Below, one piece after another: positions 55,170 through 64,000 of a stretch of DNA of 64,000 nucleotides; positions within the stretch are counted from its first letter, which is position 1, and each line of letters opens with the position of its first letter. The DNA comes from Drechslerella dactyloides. Taxonomy: Eukaryota > Ascomycota > Orbiliomycetes > Orbiliales > Orbiliaceae. Below the pieces are notes generated by a model. It worked only from the letters and a program-made list of their open reading frames with translations. It ran no database searches and was not told where the DNA came from. The DNA is taken from positions 682,001 through 746,000 of the forward strand of contig JAGTWJ010000001.1 in the NCBI GenBank assembly GCA_020064725.1. Reading direction: 5' to 3'. Made by a program: the position numbers and the translations under genes.

Positions 55170-56264
55170 ATGCAGCCCCTCATTCTGCTATCCCTCCTCC
55201 CCCTCGCGACCGCCTACAGATACCTCTTCACGGGCCCCTCCTTCGATCAGCCCCGCGACTTCCGCTACCACACTGCCCCGACGCTGCCCGCCTGCGCCTT
55301 CACAGACGTCGACCCTTCCTCCCAAATCACACACATGTGGCTCGAACCCGACGATATCACCCCACCGCCACGATACACCGTCCTCTACGGGAAAACCGCC
55401 GCCGCCCTCCTCGCTGGCGCCAATCCATTCCACTACCTCTCCGACCCGCAGCACAATGGCTGCGCTGACGGCGACGCATTCCTAATAATCGCATGGTACC
55501 CCGATACGGCGGGAGAGATACAGCAGGGCGTCGCGCTAGGCGATTACGGTAACCTATTCACGCACTGGAAAGCAGTCGACCCATCAACCGAGCCGTCAGC
55601 GTACATTCGCGCGGCGATAGCCCAACGGTATCCACAACCCGGCAACGTGCTACGACGAGATTACGACTCCGACACCTGGAAATTAGAAAGCGGTAAGGTT
55701 AAAACGTACGACGTCGACGAATTCCCCCTCCGCGTCAACGGCGACTGGACGCCTGCCGCGCCGGCGATACTACGGGAAGACGAATACCTACGCGATACCT
55801 CCCGTCCGTCCGGCGCTATTTCCCTACCGGAGTACAGTCGCGGCGTGGCCGTGTTACGGCGTGTGGACCCGCAATACCGCAGCCCGCTGTTCGACGAGCG
55901 CGTGGATCTGGCGATGGGGTATGATGCCCAAGGCTGGTATGACGGTAACGAGAGACCCGACGGGTATGAGGCCGGTGGGGAGAGCTGGTATACGTATCCC
56001 CCCACCGAAACCCCCGATCAGCGGCCTGATCAGAGCGGGGGTATAAACTACGAGAGCAGCGATCCGACGGTACAAAGGACGGGGGCGGGCGAGATTTGGG
56101 ATATTGGTGCAGGTTACGATTATAACGCGTACGAACAGCCGGAGGTGACTGTCAATACCCTTGAACTTTCACCAATGGGAGAGGATGATGAGTATAGTCT
56201 CAACTTTGACCTTTCGTCGCCGCGGATAAATTACAACTGGCAGGCAGGCGGTACTTCTGAATAA
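55170..56264 (+). CDS. Secreted two-cysteine family, member E
   Basis: Intronless, 364 residues, ATG at 55170. The signal peptide (1-15) ends Thr-Ala before Tyr16. The first mature residues YRYLFTGP resemble member C (YQIAFTGP). Shared domain: Cys42, ITHMWLEP (53-60), PRYTVLYG (67-74), Cys98, FLIIAWYP (about 104-111), TAGEIQQGVALGD (compare VAGDVEQAVAPEL in member B), a Trp, and QPGNVLRRDYDSDTW. The tail is acidic, Tyr/Gly/Pro-rich and probably disordered, ending NYNWQAGGTSE. No transmembrane helix follows the signal. Function unknown. It is divergently paired with member D. Confidence 0.87.
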   Translation: MQPLILLSLLPLATAYRYLFTGPSFDQPRDFRYHTAPTLPACAFTDVDPSSQITHMWLEPDDITPPPRYTVLYGKTAAALLAGANPFHYLSDPQHNGCADGDAFLIIAWYPDTAGEIQQGVALGDYGNLFTHWKAVDPSTEPSAYIRAAIAQRYPQPGNVLRRDYDSDTWKLESGKVKTYDVDEFPLRVNGDWTPAAPAILREDEYLRDTSRPSGAISLPEYSRGVAVLRRVDPQYRSPLFDERVDLAMGYDAQGWYDGNERPDGYEAGGESWYTYPPTETPDQRPDQSGGINYESSDPTVQRTGAGEIWDIGAGYDYNAYEQPEVTVNTLELSPMGEDDEYSLNFDLSSPRINYNWQAGGTSE

Positions 56265-56511
56265 TCTGAAGCGGGAGAGAAGATTGAGGAGGTATAGGTA
56301 GTGGAGGGTAGTCTATGTATGTGGCGTTTCTTATATGTCGAGTGCTGAAGTATATATGAGGTCTGTAACATGTAAAGCTTATAAAGGTATACATTTTGGT
56401 AATGAAATCCATATGTGAAATTGTCGTGCGACAACGCACAAAATCCAACGCAGCGGCAGACCCTGGTCACATCAACCTTATCTACACTTTAGTCCGCCAA
56501 TTCGTCGTATT

Positions 56512-56608
56512 GCCCCCTTAGCTTAATCGGAAGAGCGTCAGACTTTTACGAAGGAAACTTCGAAAGCATGATATCTGAAGGTCGCCAGTTCGAGCCTGGC
56601 AGGGGGCG
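56512..56608 (+). tRNA. tRNA-Lys (anticodon UUU) with 24-bp intron
   Basis: Acceptor arm GCCCCCT pairs with AGGGGGC (56601-56607) and the discriminator is G. The D-arm is GCTT...GAGC. The anticodon stem TCAGA pairs with TCTGA (56574-56578). Loop CTTTTA + A gives anticodon TTT at 56545-56547. The T-arm is GCCAG-TTCGAGC-CTGGC. An intron at 56549-56572 sits one base 3' of the anticodon, the standard place for eukaryotic nuclear tRNA introns. A T-run (56612-56616) directly downstream serves as the Pol III terminator. Confidence 0.95.
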
Positions 56609-57130
56609 ATTCTTTTTGCGCCCTTTGCGCATGAACCTTTTATTTTTGCATGCGCCGCGCTCTTTTTACGGTAGGCCTGTCTTGTGGACTTGAGCGGGTT
56701 ACGTTGGTGCTCGAATGCGGCAGGTTTGCTACACCATCTTTTCATACAGACTAGCTCCGGGTGCACGTGGCGGATTTTACAAGTAACTCTCTTGGTGGCG
56801 TGGGACGGCTGTCGTTAGGGACGCGATCGATTCAGCTGTCTCGAGCTGACTGAGGAAAAAACTTTTTTTTTTCGCAAGATGGAAGGAAGAAAAGCTCCGT
56901 GAGGGATAGCAGCTGGCGTGCCGGTCGTCACTTTTTCTTCTCAGCCAGCATTCCTGGCCGGGTGCAGCGAACGCCAGGTGGCGGCCGGCGCACATTCGAG
57001 ATAACGACCATACTCACTACGGTTGTGTACGGCCTTCATGCACAGACGCAGTCCGTGAACACTTGTACGAATGCGTCTTTTCTTGACGCTGAGCTGGCCT
57101 TTATAATCAATCATATTTGATGATGCGGTG

Positions 57131-57161
<31 letters not shown>

Positions 57162-57162
57162 C
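57131..57162. repeat. CTGC tetranucleotide microsatellite
   Basis: Eight CTGC units in a row, in intergenic DNA. Likely length-polymorphic. Confidence 0.85.
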
Positions 57163-58208
57163 GGGAGGCGGGCGTCTGCATGCACGCGATATTATATCTC
57201 GCACGTGTTGCGATAACGTAGTCAAGTAATCTTTCGGGCGCCGTTCCCCGATAGTCAGTATGCTGGATATTAGATGCACCAGTGATAAGTACGTATGTAT
57301 GGGTGTGTGGATATGCTAGCCTGGAGATGGTATCTCGGGATTGAGGGCTGGGGGGTACCCGGCAACGTGCTCATGTGGCACTCCATCGACTCTGTGTGCT
57401 GTCTGGGGTCGACGGTGCGCGACCGAATATCGATAGAGTAATTGAGGTAGGATTGGCAGGTCGGAAAACCACAAGCGGCATGGGTGAGATATTACCCAAG
57501 TTGGTCGTGTATTAGTAACTTGCGGTGGTATTAATACCGTGTCGCTGTGCTACTGTCTCAAGGATTCATTTTTGAGGCGGTGTGTTATATTCGCAAGCAC
57601 GCTTGCGCACTCGCATGTTGGCCGTTTTTTGTGCTTGTGCGATTGAAATATGTATGCGCCCATCCGGCCGTGTCGCAAGCGTGGCGAGCATACAGCGCCA
57701 TTGGTGTAATGTTGTTGTATTATAGGCAGTATACGTCTGACAATTGACGTTAAATTGCAGTTCGGATTGTTGAACGTCACGTCTAGTATACAGCGTTCGG
57801 CAGTTTTTTTTTTCACCAGCTTATCGTCCGGTATATCCGAATAGGAGGACGTCGATGATTTTCGATGGCGGAGATAATTGCGTGTGGAATTAAACGGTGG
57901 GCAGCGCTAGCGTTTCACGGAGGGGGGAGTGTGAGGGCAATCAATGGGCATGCGAGGCCGAAATCAAATCAATCAACTTGACAAGAAACACAACATGCAT
58001 GCATGCACTGCAGACGTACGGAGGCGACCCTGGATTCGAATTCACCGCGTCAGGAATCCGGCGTAAGCAGCACATTACATCCATACATGCACTTGGAATC
58101 CTTTTTCCGTCAGACCTGCAGGTACGGAGGTAGGGAGGTTTGTTTGATTGATTTGCAAACAGGCATTGGAACGCTGGGTTTTGAACGAATGCGCGTCGTT
58201 GTGAGATA

Positions 58209-58211
<3 letters not shown>

Positions 58212-58246
<35 letters not shown>
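58212..58246. repeat. (TG)n dinucleotide microsatellite
   Basis: About 17 TG units in a row, in intergenic DNA. Likely length-polymorphic. Confidence 0.9.
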
Positions 58247-58249
<3 letters not shown>

Positions 58250-60418
58250 ATGTGATTACTGAGATAAGGAGTGGAGGAACGCGGCCGGTGTTCATTCTCT
58301 CGGATGGCACTTAATATAGCAGCGGACCCGGGGATCAGGATCAAACGATGGATGGTGATTTGCATAACCGCAGGCAGGCGGGCAGGCCTGTCCATTCATC
58401 TCCAAGCACCCAAGACTGCGAGTGCAGCGCTGGTCCAAGGAAGCAAGCGCACGCACGCACGCACGAACGCACGAGCGACCGAGCGAGCGCAAGTCGGGGC
58501 TTCCCCGCCCCTGTCTGCTTGACCGTGCGCCCGCCCGCTGCAGCGCTCGAGGTAGAAGGTCGGGGCGATTGACAAATATAGCAGCAGGCTGATATAAAAA
58601 TACACGGTACCGAAATGTGCAAGAGGTATTGCAATCGTATCGCGGGGAATGCACATAATTATAACGATATCAACATTTATTCCTGGCTGTAGCGCGGCTG
58701 CAGCACTGCCGAGTACGTACCTGACGAACTGGTGCGAAGGAGCTGCTGCTGCACTGGGTTGTATCGGACGGCGCTGCATGTTGGCGACGGCGAGGGGAGG
58801 CCATGCGCATGCGTCAATTGTTTGCACCGTATACCAAGACTTACTTTTCTGTAAGTATTATTGAGTAGGAGTGTGCAATGTACGGAGGTGAGTATGAATG
58901 AGCGCTGGGCGCTGTGCATTTTGGGACATTGGGAGAGAGGATACGAACGGTGTGCAGACGATGCCTGCGAGCCTGCGCATCGTATCAGCCGTGCGTGCCG
59001 AGGGTACATCCATACTCGCAGACGCGGATTGTGGATGGAGAGTACCTGCGGGCGATGTTTTAATCTCTGGCGTTAATTGCATTTTCCGCACGAGATGTTT
59101 GTGAACTTTGGAGAGTTGCCACAGGCATGTTTGCTCCTCTACGCATTCTCGCGGGCCGGTTGATCGGTCGTAGAAGAAAAGGAGAGAATCAATCGATCAA
59201 TCGGTCGGTGAATGGGAGTGAGTGAGTGAGGGCGAGCGGTTTCAAGCCGGGGCAGCCGTTGGAGGAGTCGGCTCCTGTCAAAGTTTCGAGAGCGAGAACA
59301 GGTTAATTCTGGCGGCGCCTACCCGTCAGAAGCAGTCTCAGGTCTCGTCCTGGACAGGCTGCCGGGTCCGGGAGGGCACTAGGCCGCGTTCGCAGGCTGG
59401 CGTGAGACCGGTTTTATCGCGGGCAGAAGAAGCCTGATTCGAGGCGGTGGAGGTGGTATAATCGTGGGCATTCCAGCGGTTTGTCCGTCCGTCTCTTCCT
59501 TCCTTTCCTCCTCCGTACAGCTCTCTCTCGTTCAAGAAGTCTTCGCGGTCTGTTTCCGTTTATATCGCCGGCCTGTACGTAGCACCGTCGTCAGCAAGCG
59601 TCAGTAACGTTATTTTTTCAACCCGGCAGGATTTTGGGATTTGGATTTGTCGTGCCCACCGCCTCCGCCACCCCGATCGCAAACAGCGCAGCCGGACACC
59701 CGCAGCCCCCCTCGAAGGCCTCACCCGGAGACCAGATATATCTCATCGCCTCGGATTCGGAGCCCGCTGAGGCTGGCACAAGCGTCGACGCCGGCTGGCC
59801 TTTCTGTCGTTCCTGGACGAGAAGCAAAAACCTGAGAAGTCGAGAGAGATTAAAGAAAAAAGGTGGGCCCGTCGGCTGCCAACACACAGCTGACCCGCAG
59901 TCTTCGTCCTCTTCCTCTTCCGCTGCTGCTGCTGCTTGCGGCCTTAAAACCGCTTTCCTCGCCGTCGCCTCGCATCGCCCTTCGACCTTCACCACCATCT
60001 CCACATCGTCGCCGTTGCATCGCCTTACCCGCGGCTCTCCACCACCGCCGTCCTCCGAGGATTCACCTGTCCGCCCGTCTCAAGGTCGACGCCCGTGTCT
60101 CGATCCGTAATAATACACCAGCCGTAGTTAATCATAATCTGGGCGGCTGAGGGAAATCGTCCGGCCGCCTCCCCGCACACACACTCGCACACACTCGCAC
60201 ACATCGCCACAACCAGGCAGAATCGAAAACCCTAACTCCCTCCTTCTCTCTCGACCGTCCCTCCGAACGAAAGGCCGCCCGGCAGCCTCTCCTCCATCTT
60301 CCGCTACCCATCGTCTCCGACCGGCTGGAACCTTTACGACTACCGCCATAGATACTCTCGCCATCGCCGTCTCGCACGCCGACGGCTCTCCAGCCGGCCC
60401 CCGTCGTCGTCCGTCACC

Positions 60419-62042
60419 ATGGCGGTAATGGTCACCGAAATCGACACCTCCCCCGGTCGGGGGGTGCTGATCGCCCTGCTGTCGGCCTTCGGGTCGGCCG
60501 CCTTCGTCCTCATGGTCATCGCCGTCATCTACTTCCTCAAGTTCACCAACCGCGGCCGGATACTGCTCGACCGGCTCGGCCGGCCTGGCGAGTTTGACGA
60601 CGAGCAGGCCTTCCTGCGGGAGGAGGCCGAGGCGCTGGAAATCATGGACGAGCTGGACCGGCAAGAATACTGGCGAGCGAGGGGTCAGTATTTTTTTTCC
60701 CTCTCTCTACCATACTTTATGTATTTCGTTATTTTCCGGGTGAAATGCTAATACGGGGTTTTTTTGTGCAGCCTGGGTCGAGGCCAACCCGCCCGACTCC
60801 GTCCCGACAGACATTTCGCTATCGCAGTTCCTCGCCATCCAGGAAAAGGGCGTCTCCGCCTGGGAGTTCGAAGCCGAGCTCGAGATCGCCAACTGCTTCG
60901 TCGAGGCCCGCACCGAGGTCGAGTTTTTCGACACCGAGTGCTCCGTCCAGAGCAACCTGCCCGTGCCCAAGCAGAACGAGGTCTACTACTGGGAAACTAA
61001 GATTTTCGAAAAGCCCGAGACCACGCTCATCTCCATCGGCATGACCACCAAGCCGTACCCTATGTTCCGCCTGCCCGGTATGCTCGCCACCAGAGTGTCC
61101 TCAAAATCTACATATGATCAAAGCTAACGAAGATTCGCAGGCAACCACAAACACTCGGTGGCGTATCTGTCGGACGGCAGCCGCCGCTACAACCAACCCT
61201 TCATCGGCACCCCCTACGCAAGCCTCTACCGACAAGGCGACGTCATCGGCGTCGGCTACCGCCCGCGAACAGGCACCATCTTCTTCACCCGCAACGGCAA
61301 GAAACTCGACGACGTCTGCCACGGCCTCAAATCGCACAACTTTTTCCCCACAGTCGGCGCCAAGGGCCCCGCGAAGCTGCACATCAACTTTGGCCAGCTG
61401 GGATTCGTCTTCATCGAGGCCAACGTGAAGAAATGGGGCCTGGCACCGATCACGGGCAGTCTCGCGCCGCCGCCGCCGTACGGCAACGAAGCCAACAGCA
61501 TCCTGCTCGAGAGCGGGCGTGCGGGCGTGCGCGAGGGCGAGAGTCTGATGGACGCGCGGGCGTTCGCGCAGCACCACCAGGCGATCGCCTCGCAGAACCT
61601 CCCGCAGCTGACGACGAACGTGCAGCCGCCGTCACCGGCGTCGACGGCCACGTCGGGCAAGCGGAGAGGGGGCGGCGGGAGCAGGAAATCGCACCGCCAC
61701 ACGCACACGCAGTCGCAACCGCGAAACTTCCCACCGACGAGCCCCGGTCCGCTGCGCAGTCCGACCGAGATAAGCCTCGCTCCGATCAACCCGTCGCAGC
61801 CGCCTCCGGAGTACACTAGCGGTGGAGAGGAGGACAGCAGCGACGACACAGACGGCGGATTCCTGGACGAGCGGCGGCGGCTGCTGGGGCCGTCGACGAG
61901 CGGGCACCGGCTGCAGACGCGGACGCGGAGCCAGAGCGAGGCGATCCTGCGGCGGGTATCCCCGCCGATCCCGAGTTACGGCGAAGTCATCTCGTCGCGG
62001 AACAGCAACGCCGGCGAGGGCTCGAGTGGGAACGCCGCTTGA
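60419..62042 (+). CDS. ssh4: Ssh4-like SPRY-domain adaptor of the Rsp5 ubiquitin ligase
   Basis: Three exons, 60419-60683, 60772-61077 and 61141-62042, give 490 residues (donors GTCAGT and GTATGC). One N-terminal transmembrane helix (about 16-39, VLIALLSAF onward) is followed by a charged segment. A SPRY domain follows (about 125-280), with YYWETKIF, ISIGMTTKPYPMFRLPG, SVAYLSDGSRRYN, VIGVGYRPRTGTIFFTRNG and FFPTVGAKGPAKLHINFGQ. Two PY motifs lie after it, PPPY (301-304) and PPEY (412-415), which bind WW domains of Rsp5/Nedd4 ligases. This is the architecture of yeast Ssh4/Ear1, membrane adaptors that guide endosomal and vacuolar cargo into ubiquitin-dependent sorting. The tail is Ser/Pro/His-rich and disordered. 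Confidence 0.93.
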
Positions 62043-63261
62043 ATCGGACATAAACGGCTGCGATTGATTTCTCTCGGTGGGATGATTTTTGGATGGATGG
62101 AACCGCGGATGCTGGATGGATTCCTCTCCGCTGCTTGATGCGCGACTGCGGACTACGCGCGACATACTCTACTGTACAGACCTATAAAAAGTGGGATTAC
62201 AGCGCCCCTCGTCACGACCATTTGCTGCTCCATTTCAGGCGTTAACTGCACCTGTCGCTTTCGCTTGCTTGTTTTTGTTTTTTCCGTTTGCTTGACGCTC
62301 ATTCAAATCCGATATACTACTTACACTATTGTTGGCCTTTTTTTGGAGGTTATCACGCACTGGAATGGTTTTTTTTGGCCTTTTATTTTCGTTTGTTAGG
62401 GATGCTGGTTTCATTGAGAGTTTGGGGGTAGCGAGCGGGTGTCTTGATATATTTTTTTTTTAACTTTTGGGGTGTTATCAAGCCTGCCTTGTAGCTAGGT
62501 ATTTTGGGGGTTTTGCCGACAGACGAAATCGATACACGCTGCGGGATTCATAGCCAGCATTTCCAATTCAAGCGGGGTTGTACAAGTTATATATATATTA
62601 TTGTGTAGATGCTTTGTACCGTAGACGGAGTTGAGGTTGCAATTGTAGGCTGGAACTCTATACATATATCATAGACGGAGTTTTATATCTGGACTGGCCT
62701 GGTTTTCGTTTTGGGGAGCACGAGCTGACGACACTTCAACACTTGACTGCTGCAACATCCACACCACACTCCTTACCAAAATCACAAGCAACAGCTCACC
62801 GGCGAAGGACCATCCGCAGGTCTGCGCCAGCATCCATCGGGCTGAAGTGTCTCCAAGCTGGCCATCGGTACTACCACGCATACAACAGGCGAGCTGGGAG
62901 AGCATTGGCTGATGGTTCTGTTATAGGCGCAACTGGTCACTACCGAGCAACACCCCACTATAGCCATCGCGGTTGAAATACTAGCGTATCAGTGGAAGTT
63001 CTGTCGGCGCGGCTGGAATTCTGCCCAGGTATTGAGATACCCTTGAGTTATCGATCTATACTATTCCGCATAACGGCATGCTGGAGGTTCTTTTGGCGCT
63101 AAGATGTTCTTATATAGCACCCCGTCAGCCTACACCCCACCACCACCAATCACCAAAACACCAGCGCAGAAACGAAAGTTCACAGCACAAGCTACACCAG
63201 CGGACACGATACTATATACCCGTCGTGCCATCGATCAGCTCCTCTCCGCACGCACATCACG
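62043..63261. other. Intergenic
   Basis: 3' flank of the Ssh4-like gene (T-rich with several T8-9 runs near 62330-62460) and promoter of Poc4. No gene is supported. Confidence 0.55.
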
Positions 63262-63959
63262 ATGTCCGCATCACCCGCGCTGACGGGTGTACCCGCCTTT
63301 CCGAATACCGCTACAGCAACACCTCCACCTACTACACCCGACAACAATAGCAAAACATACGACCTCGCGATAGCGCTGCCGCGGACAGCGGACACGACAC
63401 TGTACATACGGCTCACTGTCGCGGCGAAACACCTGCTCCTCTTCCTTAGCACGCGGTCGTCCGGCAGTGCTGTTCTACCGGTTGGCGTGGCAGCTACGGG
63501 TGACGGCGGGGAGAACGTGGTGCATCCGATGAGGGCTGGTGACGCGGCTGTGCCGAGGGGGAAAGTACCGCTGGGTAGTTTTGTCTACGCTATGCCATCG
63601 ATGGTGCGTCCCTCACCCCCTTCCATTCCACCCTCTTCTATATCCTCTTCTATTCTTTACAGTGTAGGAGTGTGGGTATGGGGTGAAGATTGGTGGTGCT
63701 GACGGTGGTGAGTGGGGAGTAGAGTAATGAGAAGGAAACGGTGTGTACGCCGCTGATACCCGATATGGCGACGCTGGAGACGGCGGAGCGCGTGGCGCGG
63801 ATACTGGCGAGACGTGTGCGGCGGCCGGTGTACGTTGGCAGCTCGATGAGTCTGGCGGGGATGGGAGGCGGTGGGAACGTGGAGGAGGAGATGGGGGTCG
63901 TTGGGGCCATTGTCAAGATTGTAGCGGAGCGCGTGCCTGCTGCTGCCACGGCGAGTTAG
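63262..63959 (+). CDS. poc4: Proteasome assembly chaperone 4 (Poc4/PAC4-like)
   Basis: Two exons, 63262-63603 and 63723-63959, give 192 residues, with phase 0 at donor GTGCGT and a TAG acceptor. The N-terminal part has LYIRLTVAAKHLLLFLS and a LGSFVYAMPS segment like the PAC4 core. Exon 2 has the helix-strand unit TAERVARILARRVRRPVYVGSSM, matching the (A)xRLARRxxxxVFVS region of PAC4, then a closing helix GAIVKIVAERV. PAC4 pairs with PAC3 to guide alpha-ring assembly of the 20S proteasome in the cytosol. A Pro/Thr-rich leader (1-30) and an internal Gly-rich loop are probably disordered. Confidence 0.85.
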
Positions 63960-64000
63960 TGCATATATCAGGTGAGTGGTTTATCTAAGAGGATGTGGTT

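Larger units (their letters stand above)
56609..60418. other. Long intergenic stretch with simple repeats
   Basis: About 3.8 kb without a supported gene. It contains a CTGC/GCCT run (57131-57162), a TG dinucleotide run (58212-58246) and ACGC/GCGA units (58450-58490). The last 800 bp are GC- and CT-rich with many short frames and are likely promoter and long 5' leader of the Ssh4-like gene. Confidence 0.5.

Noticed and set aside
59634..60110. 158-codon frame before the Ssh4-like gene
   Set aside because: Starts at TTG and is Ser/Pro/Ala-rich from CT-rich leader DNA. More likely 5' leader than a gene.
1..64000. CRISPR arrays, operons and ribosome-binding sites
   Set aside because: The window is eukaryotic nuclear DNA with spliceosomal introns. 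No regularly spaced direct repeats of CRISPR type were seen.

Overview
This window is nuclear DNA of a filamentous ascomycete (Pezizomycotina). Genes are split by short introns (about 50-140 bp, one of 341 bp) with GTRNGT-like donors, CTAAC-like branch sites and YAG acceptors. The families fit this group: a Zn2Cys6 activator, a fungal PD-(D/E)XK-like protein, an Hsp70 of the HSPA12 type, an Rsd1/RBM39 splicing factor, and an intron-containing nuclear tRNA-Lys. I cannot place it to genus. I read about 20 protein genes; where exon borders are given, I spliced them by hand and checked frame continuity.

Layout: 1-6.3 kb holds no gene I can support. 6.36-9.40 kb (+) is an Hsp70-like ATPase with a long Pro/Gly/Gln-rich N-terminus. 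12.16-14.97 kb (+) is a long, low-complexity protein with a conserved C-terminal half. 15.9-17.1 kb (-) is an unknown protein with a Cys/His-rich tail. 17.9-19.3 kb (-) is a Fic-domain protein with an altered active site. 22.2-24.3 kb (+) is a membrane-anchored pepsin-like protein that lacks both catalytic aspartates. 25.2-27.2 kb (+) is Rsd1/RBM39. 28.4-29.2 kb (-) is an F-box protein. 33.8-38.0 kb (-) is a full-length ABCB transporter. 39.0-41.8 kb (-) is a Zn2Cys6 transcription factor. 43.5-44.3 kb (+) is ribosomal protein uS7/RPS5. 45.6-46.9 kb (+) is a PAP2 lipid phosphatase. 48.5-50.2 kb (-) is a PD-(D/E)XK nuclease-like protein. 50.9-51.4 kb (-) is a small two-exon gene of unknown function. 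56.5 kb is tRNA-Lys(UUU). 60.4-62.0 kb (+) is an Ssh4-like ubiquitin-ligase adaptor and 63.3-64.0 kb (+) is the proteasome chaperone Poc4/PAC4.

The most interesting element is spread through 30-56 kb. Five intronless genes (30420-32063 +, 32376-33395 +, 47331-48263 -, 53945-54799 -, 55170-56264 +) each encode a signal peptide ending in Ala-Tyr, then a shared domain of about 160 residues with two conserved cysteines, an aromatic strand between them and a Pro-Gly-acidic turn, then a C-terminal tail that differs completely in each gene. Two are in tandem and two are head to head. I do not recognise the family. It looks like a locally expanded secreted family.

The housekeeping genes (RPS5, Rsd1, Ssh4, Poc4, tRNA) are interspersed with the accessory genes. 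I see no biosynthetic core enzyme, so the ABC transporter and the Zn2Cys6 factor do not by themselves make a metabolite cluster.
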